Shown here: positions 8,936 through 18,376 of the stretch, piece after piece
Numbering within the stretch: the first letter of the stretch is position 1
Layout: each line of letters begins with the position of its first letter
From: Oscillospiraceae bacterium
GTDB taxonomy: Bacteria > Bacillota > Clostridia > Oscillospirales > Acutalibacteraceae
Length of the DNA stretch: 64,000 bases
Direction of reading: 5' to 3'
NCBI GenBank assembly: GCA_902790325.1
Contig: CADARP010000003.1
Location: forward strand, 62,001 to 126,000
Translations under genes and position numbers: made by a program
The notes under the pieces: model-generated
Told to the model about the DNA's origin: nothing
What the model saw: only the letters and a program-made list of their open reading frames with translations
Databases searched by the model: none

Positions 8936-9649
8936 ATGGAAAAAATCTCTTACAAGATCGACGTCTTTGAAGGGCCGATGGATCTGCTGCTGCACTTAAT
9001 CAGCAAGCATAAGGTGAGCATCAACGACGTGCCGATCCTCGATCTGGTCGGACAGTACCTCGACTACATGCGTCAAATGCAGCAGGAGGATCTCGATATC
9101 GCCAGCGAGTTTCTGGAAATGGCGGCGCGTCTGGTTTATATCAAAACGGTTTCGCTCCTGCCCGTCCACGAGGAGGCGGAGGAGCTCACAAGGGAGCTGC
9201 GCGGCGAACTGCTGGCGTATCAGGACTGCAAAACGCTTGCGGGCAAGCTCGAAAAGCAGGCGAACGGTTTCGGCTATTTTTCGCGCGTGCCGGTCAAGTT
9301 CCCCGTCGATATGACGTACACGCGCACGCATGAGCCGTATGAGATCTACCGCGCCTACATATCCGCCGTCGGCAAGGGCAAACGCCGCCTGCCGCCGCCT
9401 GTCGAAGCGTTTTCGCGCATTGTTGCGCACCGCATCGTGTCGGTCGCGTCGCGTATTTCGTTCCTGCTGGACCGCCTGCAGGGCAGCGGGAAACACCGTT
9501 TTCTTTCACTGTTCGAGCAGTCCGGTTCCCGTTCGGAGATGGTCGCGACGTTTCTGGCGGTGCTGTCGCTGGCGAAGGCGAAGCGAGTGACGATCGAGGG
9601 CGACGGCGAAAACACGGTGATCGAACTGACGGACGGAGCGGAGGGATAA
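8936..9649 (+). CDS. scpA: segregation and condensation protein A (kleisin)
   Basis: ScpA is the kleisin subunit bridging SMC heads in the bacterial condensin complex. The 237-aa product carries the family's N-terminal FEGPMDLLLHLISKHKVSI motif, the EFLEMAARLVYIKT helix that binds SMC, and a C-terminal winged-helix (VATFLAVLSLAKAKRV). Length is typical. scpB follows after 3 nt, giving the usual coupled pair. smc itself is not in the window. Confidence 0.96.
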   Translation: MEKISYKIDVFEGPMDLLLHLISKHKVSINDVPILDLVGQYLDYMRQMQQEDLDIASEFLEMAARLVYIKTVSLLPVHEEAEELTRELRGELLAYQDCKTLAGKLEKQANGFGYFSRVPVKFPVDMTYTRTHEPYEIYRAYISAVGKGKRRLPPPVEAFSRIVAHRIVSVASRISFLLDRLQGSGKHRFLSLFEQSGSRSEMVATFLAVLSLAKAKRVTIEGDGENTVIELTDGAEG

Positions 9650-9652
9650 CGA

Positions 9653-10315
9653 TTGAAGGTACAGCAATTGCAGGCGGCCGCGGAAGCGATCCTGTTCGCC
9701 GCCGGAGAGCCGCTGGAGCTTCCGCGGATCGCGGAGGCGCTGGAACTGGACGAAGAATATACGATCAAGATCCTGGAGCGCCTGGGCGCGGAGCTGGACG
9801 AGCGCGAGAGCGGATTGTGTCTGGTGCGCATGGAGGATCGGTATCAGCTTTGTACGCGCACGCAGTTTGCGGATGTGATCCGCGGCGTGCTGGAGGTCAA
9901 GAAAAACGCGCCGTTGTCTTCCGCGGCATTCGAGGTGCTGGCGGTCATTGCCTATAACCAGCCCGTCACCAAGTCCTATATCGAGCAGGTGCGCGGCGTG
10001 GATTGCTCGAGCGTGGTCAACACGCTCTGCCAGCGCGGGCTCGTGGAGGAAAAGGGACGGCTCGAGCTGCCCGGCAGACCTCTGCTGTACGGGACGACGC
10101 CCGATTTTCTCAAGTGTTTCTGCATGTCGTCGCTGACAGAACTGCCGGAACTGCCGGAAAAGGATCTGCCGCGGCTGGAGGATATGCCGGAAGAAACGCA
10201 GACCGTGGAGGCGGAGCCCGCACCGGCGGACGAAGAGGCCGTGGACGAGGATCAGTACACGTTCTACGATGTGCCGGAGGACGGGGAGGATATGTACGAT
10301 CTGCCCGACGCATAA
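9653..10315 (+). CDS. scpB: segregation and condensation protein B (TTG start)
   Basis: ScpB is the winged-helix kite subunit of the SMC-ScpAB complex. The 220-aa sequence shows AAAEAILFAAGEPLE at the N-terminus and the signature FEVLAVIAYNQPVTKSYIEQVRG, followed by LVEEKGRLELPGRPLLYGTT. The last 50 residues are very acidic and low in complexity (EDMPEETQTVEAEPAPADEE), longer than the compact family core. Translation begins at TTG 9653, 3 nt after scpA. Confidence 0.95.
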   Translation: MKVQQLQAAAEAILFAAGEPLELPRIAEALELDEEYTIKILERLGAELDERESGLCLVRMEDRYQLCTRTQFADVIRGVLEVKKNAPLSSAAFEVLAVIAYNQPVTKSYIEQVRGVDCSSVVNTLCQRGLVEEKGRLELPGRPLLYGTTPDFLKCFCMSSLTELPELPEKDLPRLEDMPEETQTVEAEPAPADEEAVDEDQYTFYDVPEDGEDMYDLPDA

Positions 10316-10351
10316 CATACCTATTCTGAACTGACGAGAGGAGGAGAGAAC

Positions 10352-11068
10352 ATGATCGCGCTGTATATTATTCTCGGGATCATTGCGGCAATCGTGCTTC
10401 TTTTCTGCGTCAAGCTCTCGGTCGAGCTGCGGTACGAGGACGATTTTGAGGTGTTCCTGCGTGTGCTGGGACTGCGGTTCCGTCTGCTGCCGCCGGGAGA
10501 GAAGAAACCGAAAAAAGAAAAGCCGAAGAAGGAAAAGCCCGAAGAGGTCAAAGAAGAGGAAAAGCCGGAAGAGGCGGCCGAAGAAAAACCGCAGGGCGAG
10601 AGTTTCGTCATGCGCTTCTACCACGAGCAGGGATTCGACGGGACGATGCAGTTTTTGGCGGACGTGCTGGCGGCGCTGAACACGATGCTCGGCGACATCT
10701 TCAAACGCTCGTTTGTTCTCGAGCGGCTGATGCTGCGCATGCGTGTGAGCCGGTCGGACGCTGCCGAGACTGCGCTGGCGTTCGGCAAAACATGCGCCGC
10801 CGTTTACCCGGCGCTGGGATATATCTGCACAACGCTGAAAGTGCGCAAATACGACGCCGACATACAGGCGGATTATCTTGCCAACAAGAGCACGGCAGCA
10901 CTCTGGTTCATCCTGTCCGTGCGCCCGATCAAGCTGACAAACGCGCTGGTGCGCTTCGCCTTCAGAGCCGTCGTGGCGTTCCTGAAGACACGCGTGCGTG
11001 CGTCTAAACGTAAAAAACAGCAAAAGCAACAAAAACAACTTTCCATAGAAAGGAATGTGCAAACATGA
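10352..11068 (+). CDS. ytfI: DUF2953 protein (YtfI-like)
   Basis: The 238-aa protein has one N-terminal transmembrane helix (about 2-22), a Lys/Glu/Pro-rich linker (about 50-90) and a conserved C-terminal half. Position directly before ytfJ, with an ATGA overlap, and the RYEDDFEVFLRVLGLRF segment point to the DUF2953/YtfI family of spore-formers. Its job is unknown; in Bacillus it is the partner gene of ytfJ. The Shine-Dalgarno is GAGGAGAG. Confidence 0.8.
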   Translation: MIALYIILGIIAAIVLLFCVKLSVELRYEDDFEVFLRVLGLRFRLLPPGEKKPKKEKPKKEKPEEVKEEEKPEEAAEEKPQGESFVMRFYHEQGFDGTMQFLADVLAALNTMLGDIFKRSFVLERLMLRMRVSRSDAAETALAFGKTCAAVYPALGYICTTLKVRKYDADIQADYLANKSTAALWFILSVRPIKLTNALVRFAFRAVVAFLKTRVRASKRKKQQKQQKQLSIERNVQT

Positions 11069-11481
11069 GCAAAGAAAATGCAGCTGCGAGCATCCTGGGT
11101 ACCACGATCGAGAAGGTCCGCGATCTTGTGGACGTCAGCACGATCATCGGCGATCCGATCGAGGCGGGCGGCGTCACGATCGTTCCCGTGTCCAAGGTGA
11201 CGTACGGGTTTGCGTCCGGCGGTTCCGATCTGCCGAGCAAGGCGAATGCCGAGCTGTTCGGCGGCGGCGGCGGCGCGGGCATCACCATCACCCCGATCGC
11301 GTTCCTGATCGTCAACCACGGCGAAGTGAGCATCAAACATATCGCGGGTGAAGGCGGCCAGGCGGAGCGCATCATCGGCATGGTGCCGGATGTGATCGAC
11401 AAGGTTTCCGGCGCAGTCGAAAAGTTTACCAAGAAGGGCGACGCAGAAGTTCCCGCCGAGACCGAGGTAGCGGCGGAATAA
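11065..11481 (+). CDS. ytfJ: YtfJ/GerW-family sporulation protein
   Basis: The 138-aa protein belongs to the YtfJ/GerW family, found in spore-forming Firmicutes and implicated in spore germination in Bacillus. Key blocks are TTIEKVRDLVDVSTIIGDPI, a Gly-rich loop with GGGGGAGITITPIAFLIV, and a C-terminal VIDKVSGAVEKF helix. It overlaps ytfI by 4 nt. Together with SpoVM at 26.5 kb it supports an endospore-forming ancestry. Confidence 0.92.
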   Translation: MSKENAAASILGTTIEKVRDLVDVSTIIGDPIEAGGVTIVPVSKVTYGFASGGSDLPSKANAELFGGGGGAGITITPIAFLIVNHGEVSIKHIAGEGGQAERIIGMVPDVIDKVSGAVEKFTKKGDAEVPAETEVAAE

Positions 11482-11519
11482 TCGAATAACGCGCCTGCAT
11501 ACCATATTGGCGGCAGGTG

Positions 11520-12746
11520 ATGCGTGTGGGTTCGATTCGCAGAGTATGTGCGCTGGTTCTTGTGTGTGCGGCGCTGACGCCGGCATTTCATGCGGACGCG
11601 GTTTCGGTTTCGGCCGAAGCGGCTGTGCTTGTGTGCGCCGAAACAGGCGAAGTCCTGTATGAAAAGGCGGCGCATGCCCGTCGGCCGATGGCGTCCACGA
11701 CCAAGATCATGACGGCGCTTCTGACACTCGAAGCGGCTTCGCCGCAGCGTGAGGTGGTCGTGACGCGGGAAATGACCGCCGTGGAAGGCACGTCGATGGG
11801 ACTGCTGCCGGGCGATACGGTGCGCTATTATGCGCTTGTGTGCGGGATGCTGCTTTCGAGCGGCAACGATGCGGCCAACACGGCGGCGACGGCCATCGAC
11901 GGCAGTCTGCACGCGTTCGCCGGGCGGATGAATGCGCGCGCTTCGCAGATCGGCATGACCGATACGCATTTTGTCACGCCGTCCGGACTGGACGACGAGG
12001 CGCATTATTCCACGGCGTACGATATGTCTCTGCTGGCGTGCGAGGCGTTGAAGAACCCGCAGTTTGCGGACATCTGTGCGCGCGGGAGCGTGCGGGTCAG
12101 CTACGGCAATCCGCCCTATCCGCGCACGCTGACGAACCACAACCGCCTGCTGCGGCTGTATGCGGACTGCATCGGCGTCAAGACCGGCTTTACCAAAAAG
12201 AGCGGCCGGTGCCTCGTGTCCGCCGCAAGGCGTGACGGCGTGACGCTGGTGGCGGTGACGCTGCGCGATCCGGACGACTGGAACGACCATATCGCACTGT
12301 TTGAATACGGCTTTTCCGCGGTGCACAGTGTGCCGCTGGACGACGACACGGCTTGCGTGCGCATCCCCGTAACGGGCGGCGCCGGAGGTTCTGTCGGCGT
12401 AACATGCGCTTCTTTGCCGCGTGCGGTGTCGGTCGAGCCCGCCGAGGTGCGGCGGACGGTATATGTACCCGCGTTTCTGTACGCGCCCGTCCGAGCGGGG
12501 ACGATCGTCGGCAGGGCGGAGTATACCTGCGGCGGCAAAACAGTCTGCACGGCTCTGCTTGTGACAGACGCATCCGTGGCCGCAAAGCCTTCGCACGGTC
12601 ATGAACCGCAGCAAACCGGCAGGAGCCGCTTTCATATCTGGTTGGATAAAATCAAAGGAGTATTACAGGCATGGCACAGACCGAACGCCTTCAAAAATAT
12701 TTGTCCGCGTGCGGCGTCGTCTCCCGGCGAAAGGCCGAGGAGCTGA
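11520..12746 (+). CDS. dacF: D-alanyl-D-alanine carboxypeptidase (DacF/PBP5-like, S11)
   Basis: This penicillin-binding protein trims the terminal D-Ala of peptidoglycan stem peptides outside the cell. It has 408 aa with a signal peptide (about 1-28), the SxxK motif STTK at 59-62, SGN at 114-116 and KTG at 221-223. The start is ATG 11520; GTG at 11517 is an alternative one codon earlier. The C-terminus carries an amphipathic anchor-like helix (FHIWLDKIKGVL). The reading frame then runs 76 nt into rluB, adding about 25 atypical residues. Confidence 0.93.
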   Translation: MRVGSIRRVCALVLVCAALTPAFHADAVSVSAEAAVLVCAETGEVLYEKAAHARRPMASTTKIMTALLTLEAASPQREVVVTREMTAVEGTSMGLLPGDTVRYYALVCGMLLSSGNDAANTAATAIDGSLHAFAGRMNARASQIGMTDTHFVTPSGLDDEAHYSTAYDMSLLACEALKNPQFADICARGSVRVSYGNPPYPRTLTNHNRLLRLYADCIGVKTGFTKKSGRCLVSAARRDGVTLVAVTLRDPDDWNDHIALFEYGFSAVHSVPLDDDTACVRIPVTGGAGGSVGVTCASLPRAVSVEPAEVRRTVYVPAFLYAPVRAGTIVGRAEYTCGGKTVCTALLVTDASVAAKPSHGHEPQQTGRSRFHIWLDKIKGVLQAWHRPNAFKNICPRAASSPGERPRS

Positions 12747-13423
12747 TCGCGGCGGGCAGCGTCAAGGTCAACGGACGCACGGCGCAGATCGGAGACAAGA
12801 TCGACCCGCGCCGCGACACGGTGACCGTGCTCGGCCAGCGTGTGCGGCAGACGGAACGACCCGTGTACCTGCTGCTGTACAAGCCCCGCGGGGTACTGAC
12901 AACGATGTCGGACGACCGCGGCCGCAAGTGCGTTCCGGAACTTTTGCGGGACGTGCCGGAGCGCGTCTATCCGATCGGGCGTCTGGACAAGGATTCCGAA
13001 GGCCTGCTGCTGCTGACGAACGACGGAGAATTCGCCAATCTGATGATGCATCCGTCGCACCACATCCCCAAAACATACCGTGTGACGGTGCGCCCGTCGA
13101 TCAGCGACGCGCAGATCGCGCGAATGACCGAAGGGATGGAGATCGACGGCCGCATGACCGCGCCGACCGAGGTGCGCGTGCTCGACCGCGCGGAGAACCG
13201 CGTTGTGCTCGAGGTTGTGCTGCACGAGGGACGCAACCGCCAGATCCGCAAGATGTGTGATGCGCTCGGTCTGGAAGTCGCGCGGCTCAAGCGCACGGCC
13301 ATGGGATCTGTCAAGTTGGGGATGCTGCGGCAGGGAGAATACCGGGAGCTGACGCAGGAGGAAGTGCAGAAACTGCGCGCTCTTGCCGAACGTCCCGAAA
13401 AAGAAGAAAGGAACAGCAAATGA
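12671..13423 (+). CDS. rluB: 23S rRNA pseudouridine synthase RluB-like
   Basis: The 250-aa RsuA/RluB-family enzyme has an N-terminal S4 RNA-binding domain (RLQKYLSACGVVSRRKAEELI) and a catalytic domain with the nucleophile D106 in IGRLDKDSEGLLLLTNDG. HEGRNRQIRKMCDALG is the C-terminal signature. The start follows AAAGGAG (12654-12660) inside the dacF 3' end. Family members modify 23S U2605 or the equivalent; exact position specificity is inferred from context beside scpAB. Confidence 0.93.
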   Translation: MAQTERLQKYLSACGVVSRRKAEELIAAGSVKVNGRTAQIGDKIDPRRDTVTVLGQRVRQTERPVYLLLYKPRGVLTTMSDDRGRKCVPELLRDVPERVYPIGRLDKDSEGLLLLTNDGEFANLMMHPSHHIPKTYRVTVRPSISDAQIARMTEGMEIDGRMTAPTEVRVLDRAENRVVLEVVLHEGRNRQIRKMCDALGLEVARLKRTAMGSVKLGMLRQGEYRELTQEEVQKLRALAERPEKEERNSK

Positions 13424-14298
13424 TCAAGAGTATGACCGGCTACGGCCGCGCCTCGCAGACGATCGCGGGTATGGCCGTTACCGTAGAGATAAAGAGCGTC
13501 AACCACCGTTACTTCGAGTTTTCGTCCCGCACGCCGCGCGCGTACGGTTTCCTGGACGAAAAGCTCAAAAGCTTCGTACAGACCGCTGTCTCGCGCGGTA
13601 AGGTGGAGTGCGGCGTCCAGATCGAGTCGCTTGAAGAGGCCGAGGTGCAGGTGCAGCTCAACGCGTCGCTCGCCCAGGGCTATCTGAAGGCGTTCTCGGA
13701 GCTCGCGGTGCGTTTCGGAATCGAGAATGACGCGCGTGTTTCCACGCTCTCGCGCTTCAGCGATATTTTCAGCATCCGCAAGGCGGAAGCAGACGAGGAA
13801 AAAATCTGGGATGCGGTGCGCACCGTGACCGCGGAAGCGCTTGAGCGCTTTGTTGAAATGCGTGCGCGCGAAGGAGAACGCCTGCGTGCGGACGTGCTTT
13901 CGCGTGCGGACGCGATCCTTTCCCATGTGGCATATATCGAATCCCGCTCGCCGGAAACGGTGCGCGAATACAACGAGAAACTGCTCGCGCGCATGCAGAC
14001 CGTGCTCGAGAGCGCGCAGGTGGACGAGCAGCGCATTCTGCTTGAGGCAGCGATCTTCGCCGACAAGGTGGCGGTCGCCGAGGAAACGGTGCGTCTGCGC
14101 AGCCACATCGACCAGCTCCGCGAGTTCTTCAACGCCGAGGAGGCCGTTGGGCGCAAGCTCGACTTCCTTGTGCAGGAAATCAACCGCGAGGCGAACACCA
14201 TCGGGTCCAAGGCGCAGGATGTGGAGATTGCGCGCCGCGTGATCGACATCAAGGCAGAGGTCGAAAAGATCCGCGAGCAGATCCAGAATATCGAATAA
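13420..14298 (+). CDS. yicC: YicC/YloC family endoribonuclease
   Basis: The 292-aa protein opens with the diagnostic [12 protein letters not shown] and has the C-terminal DUF1732 segment ([21 protein letters not shown]). E. coli YicC has been described as an RNase acting in small-RNA turnover, and family members sit upstream of gmk throughout Firmicutes. It overlaps rluB by ATGA and is followed 13 nt later by remA. Confidence 0.93.
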   Translation: MIKSMTGYGRASQTIAGMAVTVEIKSVNHRYFEFSSRTPRAYGFLDEKLKSFVQTAVSRGKVECGVQIESLEEAEVQVQLNASLAQGYLKAFSELAVRFGIENDARVSTLSRFSDIFSIRKAEADEEKIWDAVRTVTAEALERFVEMRAREGERLRADVLSRADAILSHVAYIESRSPETVREYNEKLLARMQTVLESAQVDEQRILLEAAIFADKVAVAEETVRLRSHIDQLREFFNAEEAVGRKLDFLVQEINREANTIGSKAQDVEIARRVIDIKAEVEKIREQIQNIE

Positions 14299-14311
14299 GC
14301 GAGGCAGCCGC

Positions 14312-14584
14312 ATGAAACTTGTCAATATCGGCTTCGGCAATGTGATCCATGCCGAGCGTATAATCGCCGTTGTCAGCCCCGATTCCGCACCCATCAAGCG
14401 TATGGTGCAGGAGGGCAAGGATCGCGGCACGGTGATCGACGCGTCGTTCGGACGCAAAACGCGCGCCGTGATCGTCATGGACAGCGATCACATCGTCCTG
14501 TCGTATCTGACGGTCGAAACGGTGAGCGCGCGTATCGGCGGCGACGAAAAGAACGACAGAGCGGAGGATTCCAATGTTTGGTAA
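14312..14584 (+). CDS. remA: RemA family (DUF370) DNA-binding regulator
   Basis: The 90-aa product matches RemA/DUF370: [23 protein letters not shown]-like block [14 protein letters not shown], and [15 protein letters not shown]. In Bacillus subtilis RemA activates biofilm matrix and osmoprotection operons. Its place between yicC and gmk is the conserved one. It overlaps the gmk start by 11 nt. Confidence 0.92.
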   Translation: MKLVNIGFGNVIHAERIIAVVSPDSAPIKRMVQEGKDRGTVIDASFGRKTRAVIVMDSDHIVLSYLTVETVSARIGGDEKNDRAEDSNVW

Positions 14585-15197
14585 TACACAACAGGGGCTG
14601 CTGGTCGTGCTGTCCGCACCGTCCGGCTGCGGCAAGGATACGGTGCTCTCGGAGCTGGACAACCGTCTGGAGATCCGCCGTTCCGTTTCCATGACGACCC
14701 GCGCCATCCGTCCGCAGGAGACGGACGGCGTCGACTACTACTTTGTGGACGAACCGTATTTCTTGAAAATGCTCGCCGAGGACAAAATCCTCGAGTACAC
14801 CAGTTACAGCGGGCATTATTACGGCACGCCGCGGCAGGCGGTCGACGAGTGGCTGCGCGCCGGCGAGACCGTGGTGCTCAAGATCGAGGTCGAGGGCGCC
14901 GAAAACGTGCGGCGGCTGTATCCCGATTCGATCAGCATCTTTCTGGTGCCGCCGTCGATGCATGTGCTCGAGGAACGGCTGCGCAAGCGCAGCAGCGAAT
15001 CCGAGGAGGAGATCCAGAGCCGCATGACCATCGCGCGCAGCGAAATGCAGCACGCGACGCAGTACGATTACATCGTGGTCAACGACCGGCTCGACGACGC
15101 GGTCAGCGATATCCGGGCGATCATTCGCTCCGAACGACATAAAACATCCCGATGCGGAAATATCATAAGTGAGGTCATTCATCATGCTGAATCCTGA
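14574..15197 (+). CDS. gmk: guanylate kinase
   Basis: Guanylate kinase phosphorylates GMP to GDP with ATP. The 207-aa protein has a P-loop at 15-23 (APSGCGKDT), the GMP-binding [20 protein letters not shown] and [13 protein letters not shown] segments, and the lid [16 protein letters not shown]. The P-loop has Asp where many enzymes have Gly (GKGT), a variation I note without functional inference. The C-terminal tail overlaps rpoZ by 14 nt. Confidence 0.96.
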   Translation: MFGNTQQGLLVVLSAPSGCGKDTVLSELDNRLEIRRSVSMTTRAIRPQETDGVDYYFVDEPYFLKMLAEDKILEYTSYSGHYYGTPRQAVDEWLRAGETVVLKIEVEGAENVRRLYPDSISIFLVPPSMHVLEERLRKRSSESEEEIQSRMTIARSEMQHATQYDYIVVNDRLDDAVSDIRAIIRSERHKTSRCGNIISEVIHHAES

Positions 15198-15393
15198 TTT
15201 GAGAAACGTACTGAAAAACCACACCAGCCGCTATTCTCTGGTGATCGCCACGGCCAAGCGTGCGCGCGAGATCTCCGAAGCGGCCGAGGAAGCCCACGAG
15301 ATCATGACGGAAAAGCCCGTCAGCATTGCGATCTCGGAGATCATTGACGGCAGATACGTCGTCGTGGAGCCCGAGGAGATCCGCAACATCTGA
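15184..15393 (+). CDS. rpoZ: RNA polymerase omega subunit
   Basis: The 69-aa omega subunit supports RNA polymerase assembly. Visible family features are the N-terminal [10 protein letters not shown], the SRYSLVIATAKRAREI helix (conserved RY.LV..AAKRAR) and EKPVSIAISEI. The ATG at 15184 is preferred over an in-frame ATG 15 nt upstream because it follows a GAGGTCATT Shine-Dalgarno region and matches family length. It lies between gmk and priA, the standard location. Confidence 0.94.
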   Translation: MLNPDLRNVLKNHTSRYSLVIATAKRAREISEAAEEAHEIMTEKPVSIAISEIIDGRYVVVEPEEIRNI

Positions 15394-15430
15394 TCGGCAG
15401 ACAGATTCCATCGAAAGGCAGGCGAACGCG

Positions 15431-17887
15431 GTGCCGAATGTGAATATTGCGCTGGTTGCCGTAGAAAAAGCCGCCTACCATTTCGACACGGAATACAGCT
15501 ATCGTATCCCTGCGGGGCTGCTTTCGTCGGCCAGAGTCGGCTGCCGTGTGCTTGTGCCGTTCGGCACGGCGTCCAAAAAGCGGCAGGGTCTGATCCTGGC
15601 GGTCATGAACCGGCCGGACGACGGACGCACGCTCAAACCTCTTTCCGCCGTGACGGACGCCGAACCCGTGCTGAACGATGAGGGCATCCGGTTGGTGCGC
15701 TTTCTCAAGGAACGCACGTTCTGTACGTTCTTTGAAGCGGCCAAGGCGGTGCTGCCGACCGGTCTGGGCCGGCGTATGCAGATTACCTATGCGCTTGCGA
15801 AGCAGCCGGACGGATTGTCTCTGTCCGAGGATGCGCGCCGTGCGGTCGACTATCTTCAGGGCAGGAGCGGCTATGTGCGCGAAGAAAAGATCTGTGCCGA
15901 TACGGGCGTTTCACCGCTCGTTCTTTCCGAACTGTACGCGTCGCAGATCGTCACACGCAACGTCGATTCCGTGCGCAGGATGTCCGACCTGACGGTCAAG
16001 TCCATGCGCCTGAGCGAAGCATATCTGCTGGGCGAGGTGCAGATCGGCAAACTCACCCAGAAACAGCAGAGCGTGATCGACCTGCTGGGCGAGGTCGGCA
16101 GTGCGTCCGTGCGCGAGATCTGCTACTATACGGGGCTGACGGCCGCCGTTCCGGCGTCGCTTGTCAAGAAAGGCGCGGCAGAGTTTTTCTCGGCTGAGGT
16201 CTACCGCAGACCGTATGCCGCGGACGAGCCGACCGATACGACGCCCATCGCGCTGACACAGGAGCAGGAGGCGGCGTACACAAAGCTGTCCCGCATTTAT
16301 GACAGCGGCAAAGGCGGCGCAGCGCTGCTGTACGGCGTGACCGGCAGCGGCAAGACGAAGGTATATATGAAGCTGATCGACCGCTGCCTCGACGACGGCC
16401 GGGACGCGATACTGATGGTTCCGGAGATCGCGCTCACGCCGCAGATGCTGCAGCTTTTGTTTGCACGCTACGGAAAGAAGGTCGCCGTGTTCCACAGCGC
16501 ACTTTCCGTGGGCGAGCGGCTCGATGAGTGGAAGCGCGTCAAACGCGGCGAAGCGCAGATCGCGGTCGGTACGCGGTCGGCGGTGTTCGCGCCGTTTGAA
16601 CATCTCGGGCTCGTCGTCCTGGACGAGGAGCAGGAGGGGGCTTACAAGTCCGAAAACGCGCCGCGCTACCATGCGCGGGACGTTGCGCGGTTCCGGTGCG
16701 CCGAACATAAGGCGCTGCTTGTACTGGCGTCCGCGACGCCGTCTTTGGAGACGTTTGCCGCTGCGGAAAAAGGCAGGTACGCGTTGTGTACGCTGACGCA
16801 CCGATACGCGAACGCCCTGCTGCCGGACGTCGTTACCGTCGATATGACGAAGGAGCGCAGACGCGGCAACACCTCCGAGATCAGTGAAACGCTGCTTTCT
16901 TCTCTGCGCGAAACACTCGCGGACGGGCGGCAGGCGATCCTGCTGATGAACCGCCGCGGCTACCATACATTTGCGTCCTGTACGGCGTGCGGACATGTGG
17001 TCACATGCCCGTCGTGCAGTATCTCTATGACGTATCATCGGGCGAACGAACGGCTGATGTGCCACTACTGCGGCCATTCGATCCCGTTCACACCGGTCTG
17101 TCCCGCGTGCGGCGAGCGCGCGGTGCAGTATACCGGATTCGGCACCCAAAAGGTCGAGGACGAACTGTCGCATCTGCTGCCCGAAGCGCGCGTGCTGCGC
17201 ATGGATACGGACACCACCATGTCGCGCTTTGCCCATGAGGACAAGCTGCGGCTCTTTGCCGACAGACAGTACGACATACTGCTGGGTACACAGATGGTGG
17301 CGAAAGGGCTGGACTTTGAAAACGTGACGCTGGTCGGCGTCATTTCGGTGGACAGCCTTTTATATAACGACGATTTCCGCGCGCTCGAGCGCACATTCTC
17401 CCTGTTGACGCAGGTTGTGGGACGATCGGGGCGCGGACAGTATAAAGGAACGGCGATCATCCAGACCGCCGCGCCGGAAAACGACGTGCTGCAAATGGCG
17501 GCGCGTCAGGACTACGAGGAGTTTTACCGCACGGAGATCGGCATTCGCCGCACGCTTGTCTATCCGCCGTTCTGCGACCTCTGCGTCGTGGCGTTCTTCG
17601 GTGAGGAGGAGCTGTATGTACGCGGCGCATCCAAGGTGTTTTTGGAGCAGTTGACCGCGCTTTCGCGGTCGGACGACTACGCCGCGGAGAAGCTGATCGT
17701 GCTCGGCCCGGCGCCCGCGCGGGTGCTGCGGGTGAGCGACCGGTTCCGTTACCGGCTGATCATCAAGTGCAAAAACTCCGCGCGCTTTCGCAGTATGATC
17801 GCCGAGCTTTTGTGCAGGATCGGCAAGGACAAACGGTTCCGTCAGGTGACGACGGTGGTGGATATCAATCCCGAGAGTATTCTTTGA
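15431..17887 (+). CDS. priA: primosomal protein N' (PriA helicase), GTG start
   Basis: PriA restarts stalled replication forks as a 3'-5' DNA helicase. From GTG 15431 the protein is 818 aa, with an N-terminal DNA-binding domain, Walker A VTGSGKTK at about 303-310, Walker B LDEEQEGAYK at about 397, and four CxxC zinc pairs at about 517-560 (CTACGHVVTCPSC ... CHYCGH ... CPACGE). C-terminal helicase motifs include GTQMVAKGLDFENVTLVGV and QVVGRSGRG. An AAAGGCAGG precedes the GTG. Further upstream in-frame codons lie in rpoZ. Confidence 0.95.
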   Translation: MPNVNIALVAVEKAAYHFDTEYSYRIPAGLLSSARVGCRVLVPFGTASKKRQGLILAVMNRPDDGRTLKPLSAVTDAEPVLNDEGIRLVRFLKERTFCTFFEAAKAVLPTGLGRRMQITYALAKQPDGLSLSEDARRAVDYLQGRSGYVREEKICADTGVSPLVLSELYASQIVTRNVDSVRRMSDLTVKSMRLSEAYLLGEVQIGKLTQKQQSVIDLLGEVGSASVREICYYTGLTAAVPASLVKKGAAEFFSAEVYRRPYAADEPTDTTPIALTQEQEAAYTKLSRIYDSGKGGAALLYGVTGSGKTKVYMKLIDRCLDDGRDAILMVPEIALTPQMLQLLFARYGKKVAVFHSALSVGERLDEWKRVKRGEAQIAVGTRSAVFAPFEHLGLVVLDEEQEGAYKSENAPRYHARDVARFRCAEHKALLVLASATPSLETFAAAEKGRYALCTLTHRYANALLPDVVTVDMTKERRRGNTSEISETLLSSLRETLADGRQAILLMNRRGYHTFASCTACGHVVTCPSCSISMTYHRANERLMCHYCGHSIPFTPVCPACGERAVQYTGFGTQKVEDELSHLLPEARVLRMDTDTTMSRFAHEDKLRLFADRQYDILLGTQMVAKGLDFENVTLVGVISVDSLLYNDDFRALERTFSLLTQVVGRSGRGQYKGTAIIQTAAPENDVLQMAARQDYEEFYRTEIGIRRTLVYPPFCDLCVVAFFGEEELYVRGASKVFLEQLTALSRSDDYAAEKLIVLGPAPARVLRVSDRFRYRLIIKCKNSARFRSMIAELLCRIGKDKRFRQVTTVVDINPESIL

Positions 17888-17902
17888 AGTACAGGTGAAA
17901 AT

Positions 17903-18349
17903 ATGGGATACAGAGAAATTGTAAAGGTCGGAGATCCGATCCTGAAAAAGACCAGCCGAAAGGTAGAAAAATTCGATGAGAAGCTCGCGCGGCTGATCGA
18001 CGACATGAAAGAAACGATGTACCGCAATGAGGGCGTGGGACTTGCTGCCGTGCAGGTCGGCGTGCTGCGCCGCGTGGTCGTACTGGATACGGGCGACGGC
18101 TTTATGGAGCTTGTCAACCCGGAGATCATTTCCGCCGAAGGCGAGCAGGAAGAAAAAGAAGGCTGCCTGTCCGTTCCGGGCGAATACGGCGTGACGAGGC
18201 GTCCGGCTGTGGTCAAGGTGCAGGCGCAGGACCGCACCGGCAAATGGCACATTTACAAGGGTACGGAGCTGAAAGCGCGCTGCTTCTGCCACGAGATCGA
18301 CCATCTCGACGGCATTCTGTTCACGCAGAAAGTTATCCGTAAAGAATAA
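17903..18349 (+). CDS. def: peptide deformylase
   Basis: Peptide deformylase removes the N-formyl group from nascent proteins. The 148-aa protein has motif I GVGLAAVQVG (Q51 region), motif II EGCLS with metal ligand C88, and motif III HEIDH with ligands H130 and H134 and catalytic E131. The motif I A-to-V (GLAAVQ rather than GLAAPQ) is seen in a subset of Clostridial enzymes. It pairs with fmt 27 nt downstream, as in most bacteria. Confidence 0.96.
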   Translation: MGYREIVKVGDPILKKTSRKVEKFDEKLARLIDDMKETMYRNEGVGLAAVQVGVLRRVVVLDTGDGFMELVNPEIISAEGEQEEKEGCLSVPGEYGVTRRPAVVKVQAQDRTGKWHIYKGTELKARCFCHEIDHLDGILFTQKVIRKE

Positions 18350-18376
18350 ACCTTTCGTTCACAGGAGATGCATACC

